Source: Closterium sp. NIES-65 (taxonomy: Eukaryota > Streptophyta > Zygnematophyceae > Desmidiales > Closteriaceae). Taken from it: a DNA stretch of 64,000 bases. Under the pieces are notes generated by a model. That model searched no databases and had not been told where the DNA came from. It saw nothing but the letters and a program-made list of their open reading frames with translations. Position 1 is the stretch's first letter. Every line of letters begins with the position of its first letter. The stretch is from NCBI GenBank assembly GCA_948144175.1, contig CANXME010002410.1, forward strand, positions 124,001 through 188,000. The letters run 5' to 3'. A program made the position numbers and the translations under genes. Positions 54,501-64,000 of this stretch are shown one piece after another.

Positions 54501-57500
54501 AACCGTGCATACATGCAAGAGATTTTACCTGTACAGGGATGGAAACACAAAGGAATAAACCAAAGATTGGCTGATGTTAGAAGACAGTCAGAGGAGATGG
54601 AAATGCCGTGGATTGTGGCAGGGGACGCATATCCTATTAGGCTATTCCAGGTCAACATGGTTAAGTTGCAATAGAGATTTTTGTTCACCCAACGTGACAG
54701 AGTCCAGTCAAGCATGAGATGCATAACCAGCTTCATGTGAGATATTTCCCAACCAGGCAAAACACATTTCAAAATCAACATAGGATGTTTGTTGGGCAGA
54801 AGAAGGTTACAATTCGGCACTAGGTTTTATATATACCTCCAACCTATAGCCAGTGCAAGATCTGTCAATGAGCTCAAGTGACCCAACATTGTGTTACACA
54901 CTGCATGCATTATGAGTTCCTTTCGGTGTCCTGAGGCATGGCTGAAAACTATGCTCACGTAAACCTGGGAAAGAGTGATGTTGAAGTATCAAAGCAAGAG
55001 TGCATAAAGGCACGAACCACTTGTTAGGCTGCTCATGCTTGCATTGCAACCCCTCTCATTAGTCATAGCCAAGGGCAGGTCCCAGTTCACCCTTAAAACT
55101 GATAAAGTAAGGGTGAATTCACGTTTTGAACAAGCCTAGGATCAAGCTAGTCAAACCCCGCGTTGGGAAGATTATGACAACTACAATACGTCCTGCTGGG
55201 TTCTTGTCTTCAGTAAAATCGTGTTCCCGTCCGACCGAGACGCACAACACCCGACTCATGAGTCGCGTTGGACACATGTGGGTTACGGTTTGAATAAGTC
55301 CAAGCTGTTTACTCTTCAATGCAGATGCATTTTCTGGAGTCTCTCTTTCCGGAATAGGTACAGCATGGGTCAGACATGCTTATGGGTCGAGTCGATTCAA
55401 GTCACTTCGAGTGGAAGTCGAGTTGGGAGTTGTGTCAAGTTGAGCAAAGACCAGACGTTTTCTTAACTGCCAGCTCTGGGCCTCTTATTCATGAGCATGT
55501 GAGCGGTCATGTTGGCTCTCTTTATGATCTCTTGATGTTACTCACAACTCTTGGAGGTTAGTCATGTTGCCGATGGTGGATGGAATGGACCCAGTCAGCG
55601 CATTGTGTTTAAGATACCTTATGGTAAAACATGCGAAGGGTTTACGGGTGGTAAGATTACATAAAAAGGGCTTCAAATGTGTTAAAAAAAGATACGGTGA
55701 AACACTAGTTACCAAGCACATGGGAAGGTGCCATGAAATTCAAACAAGAATAACAAATGAATCAACTGGTAGGAGAGGGAAGATTGATATTAAAAAGCAA
55801 GAAGGACTAAAGAACTCATGACATGCTGAAATATGATTGTGATACAAGCTACCTACTCTAAACGGTGCCTGATAAACAGGTGCTAAACGTTACCATCGAC
55901 TATATAGCACAGTGTGCAAGAAATAGCCCTCAACAAGTAAAAGCAAATGAAACCAATGGGCAATTATTTGAGCCTCACACAAACATGCAAATATGTAGAC
56001 ATTCTTAAGCAACACAAAGAAATACTCATTGCAAAACGTTAGTACTGGTGTCAGGGTTCATATCAGGACACGAGAATGAGTTGAAACTTGTGATCGTGTA
56101 CAGTGGTCATGCCTAGCATGTATGCTCGTTCTCAAATCAAGTTGACTTCGTGTTGCCGTTGCAGGCCCTCTAATTTCTGAACCTGTGCGAGGTTATGTTG
56201 GCTCTCTTTCCTATTCCCTTCATGTGAGTGTGGCAGTAAATTCCACGTACATCTAACAGCAAACTGGCATACCCATGGGGGTTTGACAAATTGTGACGAG
56301 CCAAAGAACAGCTGAAGCAGTAGTTGAGGGAATGAACCACAGCCATTCAAGCCTAAGGTGAAATTTTATCAAACTTCCTTGATACTGACAGGTGTGCAAG
56401 GTTGCTCATGCTGCCGATGGTGGATGGAATACACCCATTCAGTTTGTTGTTCCGAAGATTCCTGAGGATGTACACACGCATAGAGTTCCATCCGAGGAAT
56501 GAGATCAGAGTTTGTGGTACCATAAGAGGCACTGTTCTGAATGTTACACAAGCACACCAAAGCAACAGTGAAGCCTATAGCGCTAGTGAAGCAACAGTAA
56601 GCAGGCAAATTTAGGGTTGCAGCAGCTATTCCCCTCACTCTCACATTGGGGAGTCAGAGGCAGGATTCCATAGCTCTGGAGGGAATGTGTGTGCTCAAAA
56701 GTGATACTAGGGCTGGTTGGATAATTGCTTATGCTGACAAGTTCACAGGTGGGGATCTTGTTCAGCTGGCGATTGAGCGAGCGTTTAAACAGGTTGACCT
56801 TCAGAAGGGGATTCCGTCAACCAGCAGCTCTGGCCAGAAAGGCGAGATTAGATTAGGGTTGATGGAACTAATAGACGCTATACCTGGTAAGATTGCGCCT
56901 TTGATCGTCAAAGCCAGCTTGATTTCATAGGTTCCCACTTTCATCATCCTCCCATGTATGGAATAACCATCCTTACCCATGTAACTTGTCGCCTGAATGT
57001 TGCAGGACCATATTTCGAGGCTAATGTGGAGATATCGGCCATGGAAGAACCTGGTACCCACAAGGTTACCAATGTGAGTGGCGGGCTGGACAGCTGACAT
57101 AACGATGCTGTCAGGAGAGATCTCCTGCTCCGCCAATGTTGGTCACCGCCGTGCACCATCTCCATCCCTAGCCCTGGAGCAAAAGTGCACAGTGGTTCAG
57201 CCATATGGGCCAAAGTGTACCTTGATAGAGGACATGGAAATCCTCCCAGTGTCACCGGCAGTCCTCCCCTGCTCGGCTGTCATCACATCATTGTGAAAAG
57301 GTGGGTCTGGCAGCACGCAGAACGTAGGTCTGCCAATCAGGCCGACCCTACACCTGCCTGCCGTTGCTGCAGCTGCAAACTCTGCGGTAGTGGCTGCCAC
57401 TGCAGCAAATCCAGCCTTGGAGAATATTTTTCTGGTGATGGGGACATTGGTGTATAGGGGGAAGGGAGCCAGAATCTCCCCACCACTTCAGTTCCAAAAA

Positions 57501-60500
57501 ATTTCACGCTCAATTTCCTGCCCATGTTTGGAAGATTCAGAATCTCTCTTGCCCATATACCTTGTCATTTGAACATTACAAAGTCTTGTTGCGAGGCTAA
57601 TGTGCAGAGATTGACAGTAGACCCCCGGTACCCAAGAGCTCACCACTCTGATTTGCGGCCTGGACTGGTGACACGACACATGGGCGGGAGAGATTTCCCT
57701 CGTATCTGCTGTGCCAATGTTGGTCACCACCATGCACCGTCTCCTTCCCCAGCCAGGGCTAAAGTGCACAGTGCTTCAGCCATGTGGGCAAAAGTGTACT
57801 TGGTTAGGAAAGCCTGAAATCCCCCTTTTCTCAGCAAACGTCAGCCCCTGCTCGGCTGTCATCACAGTCCTGAGAAAAGGTGTGAATAGCAGCACGCGAA
57901 GCGTAGGTCTGCCAACCAGGACGGACCCCATACTTGCCGGCCGTTGCTGCAGCTGCAAAATCAGCCGCAGTGACTGCCTCTGCAGCAAATCCAGCCTTGG
58001 AAAAGATTCCCCTGGTGATGGAGACATTGGCGCAGCGGGGGAATCGCCGGATCTCCCTACGAATTCCACCCCGAATGGATCTCGAGTCAAATCTGTGCTG
58101 TTGCATACGCTCCCTCCTCACACGAAGCTTCCTATGGGACCATCATAAGTAATGAACCACAGCAATGGGCTTCCGTTCTTCCTGCCACAGATCCGCACAC
58201 TCGACCCACTGCTGCCACCTCCCTTGGTCCCGGACGCACCTGTCTCTCCTGGGTGAACTTTCCCCAGTCCACATTTCCTCCTAGGACACAGCAACCGCCA
58301 CTGGTCCCATGCCAGCCTCCTTGTGGACGGGCAGGCTGAAGCTGTAGCGGAGAGGATGGAGCTTGTGGCTATCGCAGGCTCAGGAGGAGGCCAGCAAGTT
58401 CCTCATGAGCTCCCACATGCTTGTGGAGCACAAGGTCCTTTCAAGGTGCTTTCTACTTGCGTTTCAAGGAGGTGCGTGTGCTGGCGGAGTTTTGCTGCAA
58501 TTGCATTATGCTGGGGGGATGGCTGCAACTCTGCTGCTGTGGGGTTGGGGGAAACTTTGGTGGAGGCAACCCGGATGACAAGCTTGGGTCCTCCCACCTG
58601 ACACGTGAGTTGACACTGGTGAGTAGCATTGAAATCGAGTAGGAGCACATATGGTCTGCAGTCACTGTATTCAATGGGATATTCTTGCTCGTACCTACCT
58701 CACAGCCACTGGAAGGAGCACTACATATGGATAAGGCAATGAAAAGTTTTCTAGTTTATGTGAGTGTGGTGGTAAAACGCAAGATCCACATGCATCTGGC
58801 AGCAAAGTGGCATCTCCATACAGATTTGACAGATTGTGGCGAGGCATACAAGCTCGTTCTAGCTCAATTGGTTTGCGTATCATAGATGAGCCACAGGCCT
58901 AATTAGCTGCGCACTCATCTCATCGGCCAGTCAGCTCGTTGTGCAATTTAACGACTAAGCTGGTCATAGGCCTATGCTCAAACCCACTATTTGTAGGAGC
59001 CTTGTTGTGTGAGTCATTTCCAACAGCTCCAAATGCTCATATTGCCAAGCTTGGACCCTCTAGTCATGATGTAGTTCAGATTGAATGGCGTGGGACAGTG
59101 TGGTTGGGCCAACCTGTTTGGAACACGTTCCGGACTGCCCTTTTTGCATGTACCGCTTGTCGATCTCAGCCTGGCAATTAAACAGCTAATCGCCTTGCTG
59201 CAGATCTCTGGCAAAATTGTTGTAGAACCGACCTACCATAGGCCCCCGCCCCCCAGGCCCTGGGTTAGCGGGCTAGCTCGACCCAGCGCCAGCTCGTGGT
59301 CATGCCTAGCATGTATGCTTGTTCTCAAATCAAGTTGACTTGGTGTCGCCATCGCAGTCCCTCTAATTTCTGAACATGTACGACGTCATGTTGGCTCTCT
59401 TTCCTATTCCCTTCACGATACTCACAATGTATGGAGGTTTCTTAGGCTACTGATGGTGGATGGAATAGAGCCACTCAGAGAATTGTTGTAAAGAAACCTA
59501 ATTATACAATTTATAAAGGGTGTATGGGCGCACATAAAGAAATACAACAAGAAAAACAATGCCTCTATTTATGGACACATGAGTATGGCTGCATATAAGG
59601 CAGATACGATCAAACCATTGCTACAGAGCGCATGAAAAGGGTGCCATGAAAGTAATAAAAGAAAATAGAACTGAACTAAAATGTTTGAGAGGGATGAGTG
59701 AGCATGACATGCTGATATGTGATTTGTGATATTAGATACCAATTCTAGAAGGTGCTTGATTGTGAGCACACCAGAAAGAAAGTACTGAACTTTAACATCG
59801 AACTATCACACAATGCTTCAAGTAAACCCACTACAATTAGTGAAAGCAAATGAAACCAATTCGGGTAGTCTTAAGTGATGAACAAGCACATAATCATGAC
59901 GCGTTATACACACTCAGTTTCGCAGTTATGGGTGGCTGCAAAAGTATAAGACGCCACGACGAGATGTGAATGTGATCATAGGACGAGGCACCTAACCTAG
60001 TAGGTGCCTCCAGGTTGTTGTGTGATGCAATCATTCGCATTCACGTCTGTCTGCCTCCCATCACATGTTCGTGCATTGCATGCGTGGTGTGAGCGTGTGC
60101 AAGAATTTGTGTTTTCTGTGGTTTGGATTTTCTGAGTGTGTGTGAATGTTATTTGGCTTGAGCAGATATCTGAAGTGACTCCTCTGATCAAGAGCTTTCA
60201 GTCGAGCCAAATATCGCTTCAATCGGAGCACGAACAGAAAAGTTACGAACATTTAAAGTTCGTATGGTTTTGATATTTGGTTGTGGTGACTATGGAGAGT
60301 TGTGGGGTTGACTCAATATGTGGTACAGACTTTTTGGGGTTGGGAAATTCGTCACTACTACTGTAGTTGCTGCCAAATGGTTGGGAGAAACCAAACCAGG
60401 TTGGCAAGTGTGGCCAAGTTGGGCTGAGGTGGATTGTGGAGGTTGGGATAGTGAGAATGGTCAAAGTTGGGTTGCCTATTGGGAAAGAAATTGTGTGGCA

Positions 60501-62462
60501 TGGGGTTTCTTTGGTTGGGAACTCTCTTGGGACTTTCGCTCTCGTCCTCTTCATCCCCTCCCACCTGGTTTAGTGCTACTCTAACTCTCTTGTGTAGTAA
60601 TTGTGTAATTGTGAGAACTCTTGTGATTGAGTTAAGATTGTTACAGCCAGAGGGTTAGGATGATGGGAGCATCAGGGTGTGCCAATGTTGGTCACCACCA
60701 TGCACCGTCTCCTTCCCCAGCCAGGGCTAAAGTGCACAGTGCTTCAGCCATGTGGGCAAAAGTGTACTTGGTTAGGAAAGCCTGAAATCCCCCTTTTCTC
60801 AGCAACCGTCAGCCCCTGCTCGGCTGTCATCACAGTCCTGAGAAAAGGTGTGAATAGCAGCACGCGAAGCGTAGGTCTGCCAACCAGGACGGACCCCATA
60901 CTTGCTGGCCGTTGCTGCAGCTGCAAAATCAGCCGCAGTGACTGCCTCTGCAGCAAATCCAGCCTTGGAAAAGATTCCCCTGGTGATGGAGACATTGGCG
61001 CAGCGGGGGAATCGCCGGATCTCCCTACGAATTCCACCTCGAATGGATCTCGAGTCAAATCTGTGCTGCTGCATACGCTCCCTCCTCACACGAAGCTTCC
61101 TATGGGACCATCATAAGTAATGAACCACAGCAATGGGCTTCCGTTCTTCCTGCCGCAGATCCGCACACTCGACCCACTGCTGCCACCTCCCTTGGTCCCG
61201 AACGCACCTGTCTCTACTGGGTGAACTTTCCCCAGTCCACATTTCCTCGGACACAGCCAGCGCCACTGGTGCCATGCCAGCCTCCTTGTGGACGGGCAGG
61301 CTGAAGCTGTAGCGGAGAGGATGGAGCTTGTGGCTATCGCAGGCTCAGGAGGAGGCCAGCAAGTTCCTCATGAGCTCCCGCATGCTTGTGGAGCACAAGG
61401 TTCTTTCAAGGCGCTTTATACTTGCGTTTCAAGGAGGTGCGTGTGCAGGCGGAGTTTCGCTGCAATTGAATTATGCTTGGGGGATGGCTGCAACTCTGCT
61501 GCTGTGGGGTTGGGGGAAACTTTGGTGGAAGCAACCCGGATGACAAGCTTGGGTCCTCCCACCTGACACGTGAGTTGACACTGGTGAGTAGCATTGAAAT
61601 CGAGTAGGAGCACATATGGTCTGCAGTCACTGTATTCAAAGGGATATTCTTGCTCATACCTACCTCACAGCCACTGGAAGGAGCACTACATATGGATAAG
61701 GCAATGAAAAGTTTTCTAGTTTATGTGAGTGTGGTGGTAAAACGCAAGATCCACATGCATCTGGCAGCAAAGTGGCATCTCCATGCAGATTTGACAGATT
61801 GTGGCGAGGCATACAAGCTCGTTCTAGCTCAATTGGTTTGCGTGTCATAGATGAGCCACAGGCCTAATTAGCTGCGCACTTATCTCATCGGCCAGTCAGC
61901 TCGTTGTGCAATTTAACGACTAAGCTGGTCATAGGCCTATGCTCAAACCCACTATGTGTAGGAGCCTTGCTGTGTGATTCATTTCCAACAGCTCCAAATG
62001 CTCATATTGCCAAGCTTGGACCCTCTAGTCATGATGTAGTTCAAATTGAATGGCGTGGGACAGTGTGGTTGGGCCAGCCTGTTTGGAACACGTTCCGGAC
62101 TGCCCTTTTTGCATGTACCGCTTGTCGATCTCAGCCTGGCAATTAAACAGCTAATCGCCTTGCTGCAGATCTCTGGCAAACTTGCTGTAGAACCGACCTA
62201 CCATAGGCCCCCGCCCCCCAGGCCCTGGGTTAGCGGGCTAGCTCGACCCAGCGCCAGCTCGTGGTCATGCCTAGCATGTATGCTCGTTCTCAAATCAAGT
62301 TGACTTGGTGTCGCCATCGCAGTCCCTCTAATTTCTGAACATGTACGACGTCATGTTGGCTCTCTTTCCTATTCCCTTCACGATACTCACAATGTATGGA
62401 GGTTTCTTAGGCTACCGATGGTGGATGGAATAGAGCCACTCAGAAAATTGTTGGAAAGAAAC
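48834..62462 (-). CDS. LRR receptor-like Ser/Thr kinase (5' end not found)
   Basis: Exons on - (3' part in phase): LRR 72-bp exons 62462-62391, 59497-59426, 56461-56390, 55617-55546 and 54431-54360, each LxxNxLxGxIPxxIGxLxxL. Then Cys-rich 52968-52841 ([16 protein letters not shown]), stalk/TM/juxtamembrane 52474-51908, and kinase 51126-50801, 50670-50383, 50238-50087, 49656-49572 and 49157-48834. The stalk is VPTPSPSP repeats, followed by one helix ([18 protein letters not shown]) and KRYR stop-transfer. Kinase: P-loop [16 protein letters not shown] lysine, [34 protein letters not shown], so it looks active. It is a plasma-membrane RLK/Pelle receptor sensing an external ligand through the LRRs. 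No signal peptide or N-cap was found and more LRR exons may exist. The intron after 50383 has a GC donor. The TAA at 52476-52478 lies in an intron. Confidence 0.85.
51516..51547. repeat. poly-A tract
   Basis: An uninterrupted run of about 32 A on + inside a receptor-kinase intron (51127-51907). It could be the tail of a retroposed sequence, but I see no target duplication or body. Confidence 0.8.
52143..52474. repeat. 24-bp coding minisatellite (VPTPSPSP)
   Basis: About thirteen tandem 24-bp units on + (GGGGAGGGTGTTGGCACTGG plus CGAC/CGAT) within the stalk exon of the - strand receptor kinase, each coding VPTPSPSP. The matching exon of the pseudogene at 2.5-2.8 kb has a shorter, more varied PAPSPSPA version, so the array expanded after the copies split. 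Confidence 0.93.
53129..53928. mobile_element. degenerate hAT-like element related to the 46.6-kb MITE
   Basis: The left end GACATGAGCACAAGGGCGAA matches both the 46.6-kb MITE interior (GATGAGCAAAGGGCGAACAC) and, inverted with three mismatches in 17, the right end GCCCTCGTGTTCGTGTC (53910-53926). The interior again has CGAACATGTTCG palindromes at 53160-53560 and 53815-53890. The middle (53575-53810) lacks them and may be a captured or older piece. No matching target duplication is left. It sits in the intron between the last LRR exon and the Cys-rich exon of the receptor kinase. Confidence 0.5.
56646..57073 (+). CDS. two possible exons of an unknown gene, antisense in a receptor-kinase intron
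   Basis: An open stretch ending at a strong donor (CTG|GTAAGA, last exon base 56886) joins in phase to an exon 57006-57073 (acceptor TTGCAG|GA, donor AAT|GTGAGT). The joined text includes [19 protein letters not shown] and, across the junction, [20 protein letters not shown]. The start is not defined; 56646 is only the first in-frame near-start codon. A decayed copy of the second exon is visible at about 57590-57660, so this piece has been duplicated locally. I do not recognise the family. It runs opposite to the LRR kinase, in an intron of that gene, so it may be a transposed gene fragment. Confidence 0.35.
57705..60637. repeat. 2.93-kb tandem duplication, unit 1
   Basis: Unit 1 runs from GTGCCAATGTTGGTCACC to GTGATTGAGTTAAGATT and is followed after about 35 bp by unit 2 (60673-63605), offset 2965 bp over most of its length. 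The units differ by scattered substitutions and a few-base indel. Each holds one 72-bp LRR exon of the - strand receptor kinase (59426-59497 here). Confidence 0.95.
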
Positions 62463-63605
62463 CTAATGATACAAGATATAAAGGGTGTATGGGTGCACAT
62501 AAAGAAATACAGCAAGAAAAACAATGCCTCAATTTATGGACACATGACTATGGCTGCATATAGGGCAGATACGATCAAACCATTGCTACAGAGCGCATGA
62601 AAAGGGTGCCATGAAAGTAATAAAAGAAAATAGAACTGAACTAAAATGTTTGAGAGGGATGAGTGAGCATGACATGCTGATATGTGATTTGTGATATTAG
62701 ATACCAATTCTAGAAGGTGCTTGATTGTGAGCACACCAGAAAGAAAGTACTGAACTTTAATATCGAACTATCACACAATGCTTCAAGTAAACCCACTACA
62801 ATTAGTGAAAGCAAATGAAACCAATTCGGGTAGTCTTAAGTGATGAACAAGCACATAATCATGACGCGTTATACACACTCAGTTTCGCAGTTATGGGTGG
62901 CTGCAAAAGTATAAGACGCCACGACGAGATGTGAATGTGATCATAGGACGAGGCACCTAACCTAGTAGGTGCCTCCAGGTTGTTGTGTGATGCAATCATT
63001 CGCATTCACGTCTGTCTGCCTCCCATCACATGTACGTGCATTGCATGCGTGGTGTGAGCGTGTGCAAGAATTTGTGTTTTCTGTGGTTTGGATTTTCTGA
63101 GTGTGTGTGAATGTTATTTGGCTTGAGCAGATATCTGAAGTGACTCCTCTGATCAAGAGCTTTCAGTCGAGCCAAATATCGCTTCAATCGGAGCACGAAC
63201 AGAAAAGTTACGAACATTTAAAGTTCGTATGGTTTTGATATTTGGTTGTGGTGACTATGGAGAGTTGTGGGGTTGACTCAATATGTGGTACAGACTTTTT
63301 GGGGTTGGGAAATTCGTCACTACTACTGCAGTTGCTGCCAAATGGTTGGGAGAAACCAAACCAGGTTGGCAAGTGTGGCCAAGTTGGGCTGAGGTGGATT
63401 GTGGAGGTTGGGATAGTGAGAAAGGTCAAGGTTGGGTTGCCTATTGGGAAAGAAATTGTGTGGCATGGGGTTTTCTTGGTTGGGAACTCTCTTGGGACTT
63501 TCCCTCTCGTCCTCCTCATCCCCTCCCACCTGGTTTAGTGCTACTCTAACTCTCTTGTGTAGTAATTGTGTAATTGTGAGAACTCTTGTGATTGAGTTAA
63601 GATTC
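60673..63605. repeat. 2.93-kb tandem duplication, unit 2
   Basis: Second unit of the pair; its LRR exon is 62391-62462. Similarity breaks sharply at GTTAAGATT|CTATGA. Paired short frames on both strands in the two units are identical or nearly so, but their composition and lack of splice support do not make them genes. Confidence 0.95.
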
Positions 63606-64000
63606 TATGACAGCATACCCTCTAGTGCGCCGAAATTGATAACTCAAGAAATACTTCACTTTTCCGTACGATTCAACTTGGGAATTGTAGCCACGGAGTA
63701 GAGCTGCAATATATTTGAGTTTGGAGAAGTTTTAATCGTGAACTTTTCGTCGACGACGTTTCTTATGAGCGCGACTTTTCTGTCCAGAATTCTAAGCCAA
63801 CGATTTTGAGATATTTTGGCATCAAATCTTAGTAGACCTCGTCCTTTATCTATAACAAGTGGTATCAACGCTGATTGAAGACTTTGTGGAGAGTCTACTG
63901 AAGTGTGAAGACTTTTCTAGACCCACCATGGCATGTGGGCGTGCCTAAGTGGTGTTCTGTAGATTGGATGTGACTTCCGCTAAGGAGAAACTCTGCCAAA
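63606..64000 (+). mobile_element. possible copia-like LTR end and primer-binding site
   Basis: At 63860-63871 the + strand reads TGGTATCAACGC, ten of twelve bases of the tRNA-iMet complement TGGTATCAGAGC, preceded by CTATAACAAG (an LTR would end ...ACA two bases before). The window ends before coding sequence could confirm an element, and I could not place the LTR start. Confidence 0.35.

Overview
The window is nuclear DNA of a green-lineage (streptophyte) eukaryote. A charophyte alga or an early-diverging land plant fits best. The evidence is intron-rich genes with GT-AG introns, a plant-type leucine-rich-repeat receptor kinase built from 72-bp LRR exons, remnants of an LRR/EGF/L-type-lectin receptor, and a Ty3/gypsy polyprotein carrying a C5 cytosine DNA methyltransferase, an arrangement published for charophytes. 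I cannot name a species. All exon models below come from reading splice sites, phase and motifs by eye; no transcript data or searches were available.

Layout. 0-10 kb: a small terminal-repeat (TRIM-like) retroelement, a broken copy of the receptor-kinase ectodomain, a tRNA-Ser(AGA)-like sequence and long stretches of purine- or pyrimidine-rich DNA with no gene I can support. 10-14 kb: a possible LRR N-terminal cap exon, then about 1.5 kb of a 21-bp minisatellite and a block that recurs at 41.8-42.4 kb. 15.7-19.5 kb (- strand): a four-exon gene of unknown family whose 2.1-kb third intron is almost entirely a 42-bp minisatellite. 19.5-25.8 kb (-): one uninterrupted 2083-codon gag-protease-DNMT-RT-RNase H-integrase ORF. 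26.4-28.9 kb (-): a two-exon gene with a 16-residue repeat. 31.4-32.6 kb (-): a five-exon Ulp1/C48-type cysteine protease with all catalytic residues. 33.5-41.3 kb (+): a ten-exon, 860-residue Plavaka/KDZ-type transposase, divergent from the protease, with minisatellites filling several introns. 43.5-46.2 kb (+): a decayed LRR/EGF/L-lectin receptor. 46.6-46.9 kb: a complete hAT-type MITE with 8-bp target duplication. 48.8-62.5 kb (-): an LRR receptor kinase (72-bp LRR exons, Cys-rich module, VPTPSPSP stalk, transmembrane helix, full kinase). Its 5' LRR part includes a recent ~2.93-kb tandem duplication that added an LRR exon. The last 150 bp carry a copia-like primer-binding site.

How parts may relate. 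The transposase and the Ulp1 protease are head to head with about 0.94 kb between their start codons and probably belong to one DNA transposon. The two other - strand genes on its left may be its cargo or host genes split by the gypsy insertion; that is inference. The strongest general pattern is that long tandem arrays lie inside introns, between exons whose phases still match.
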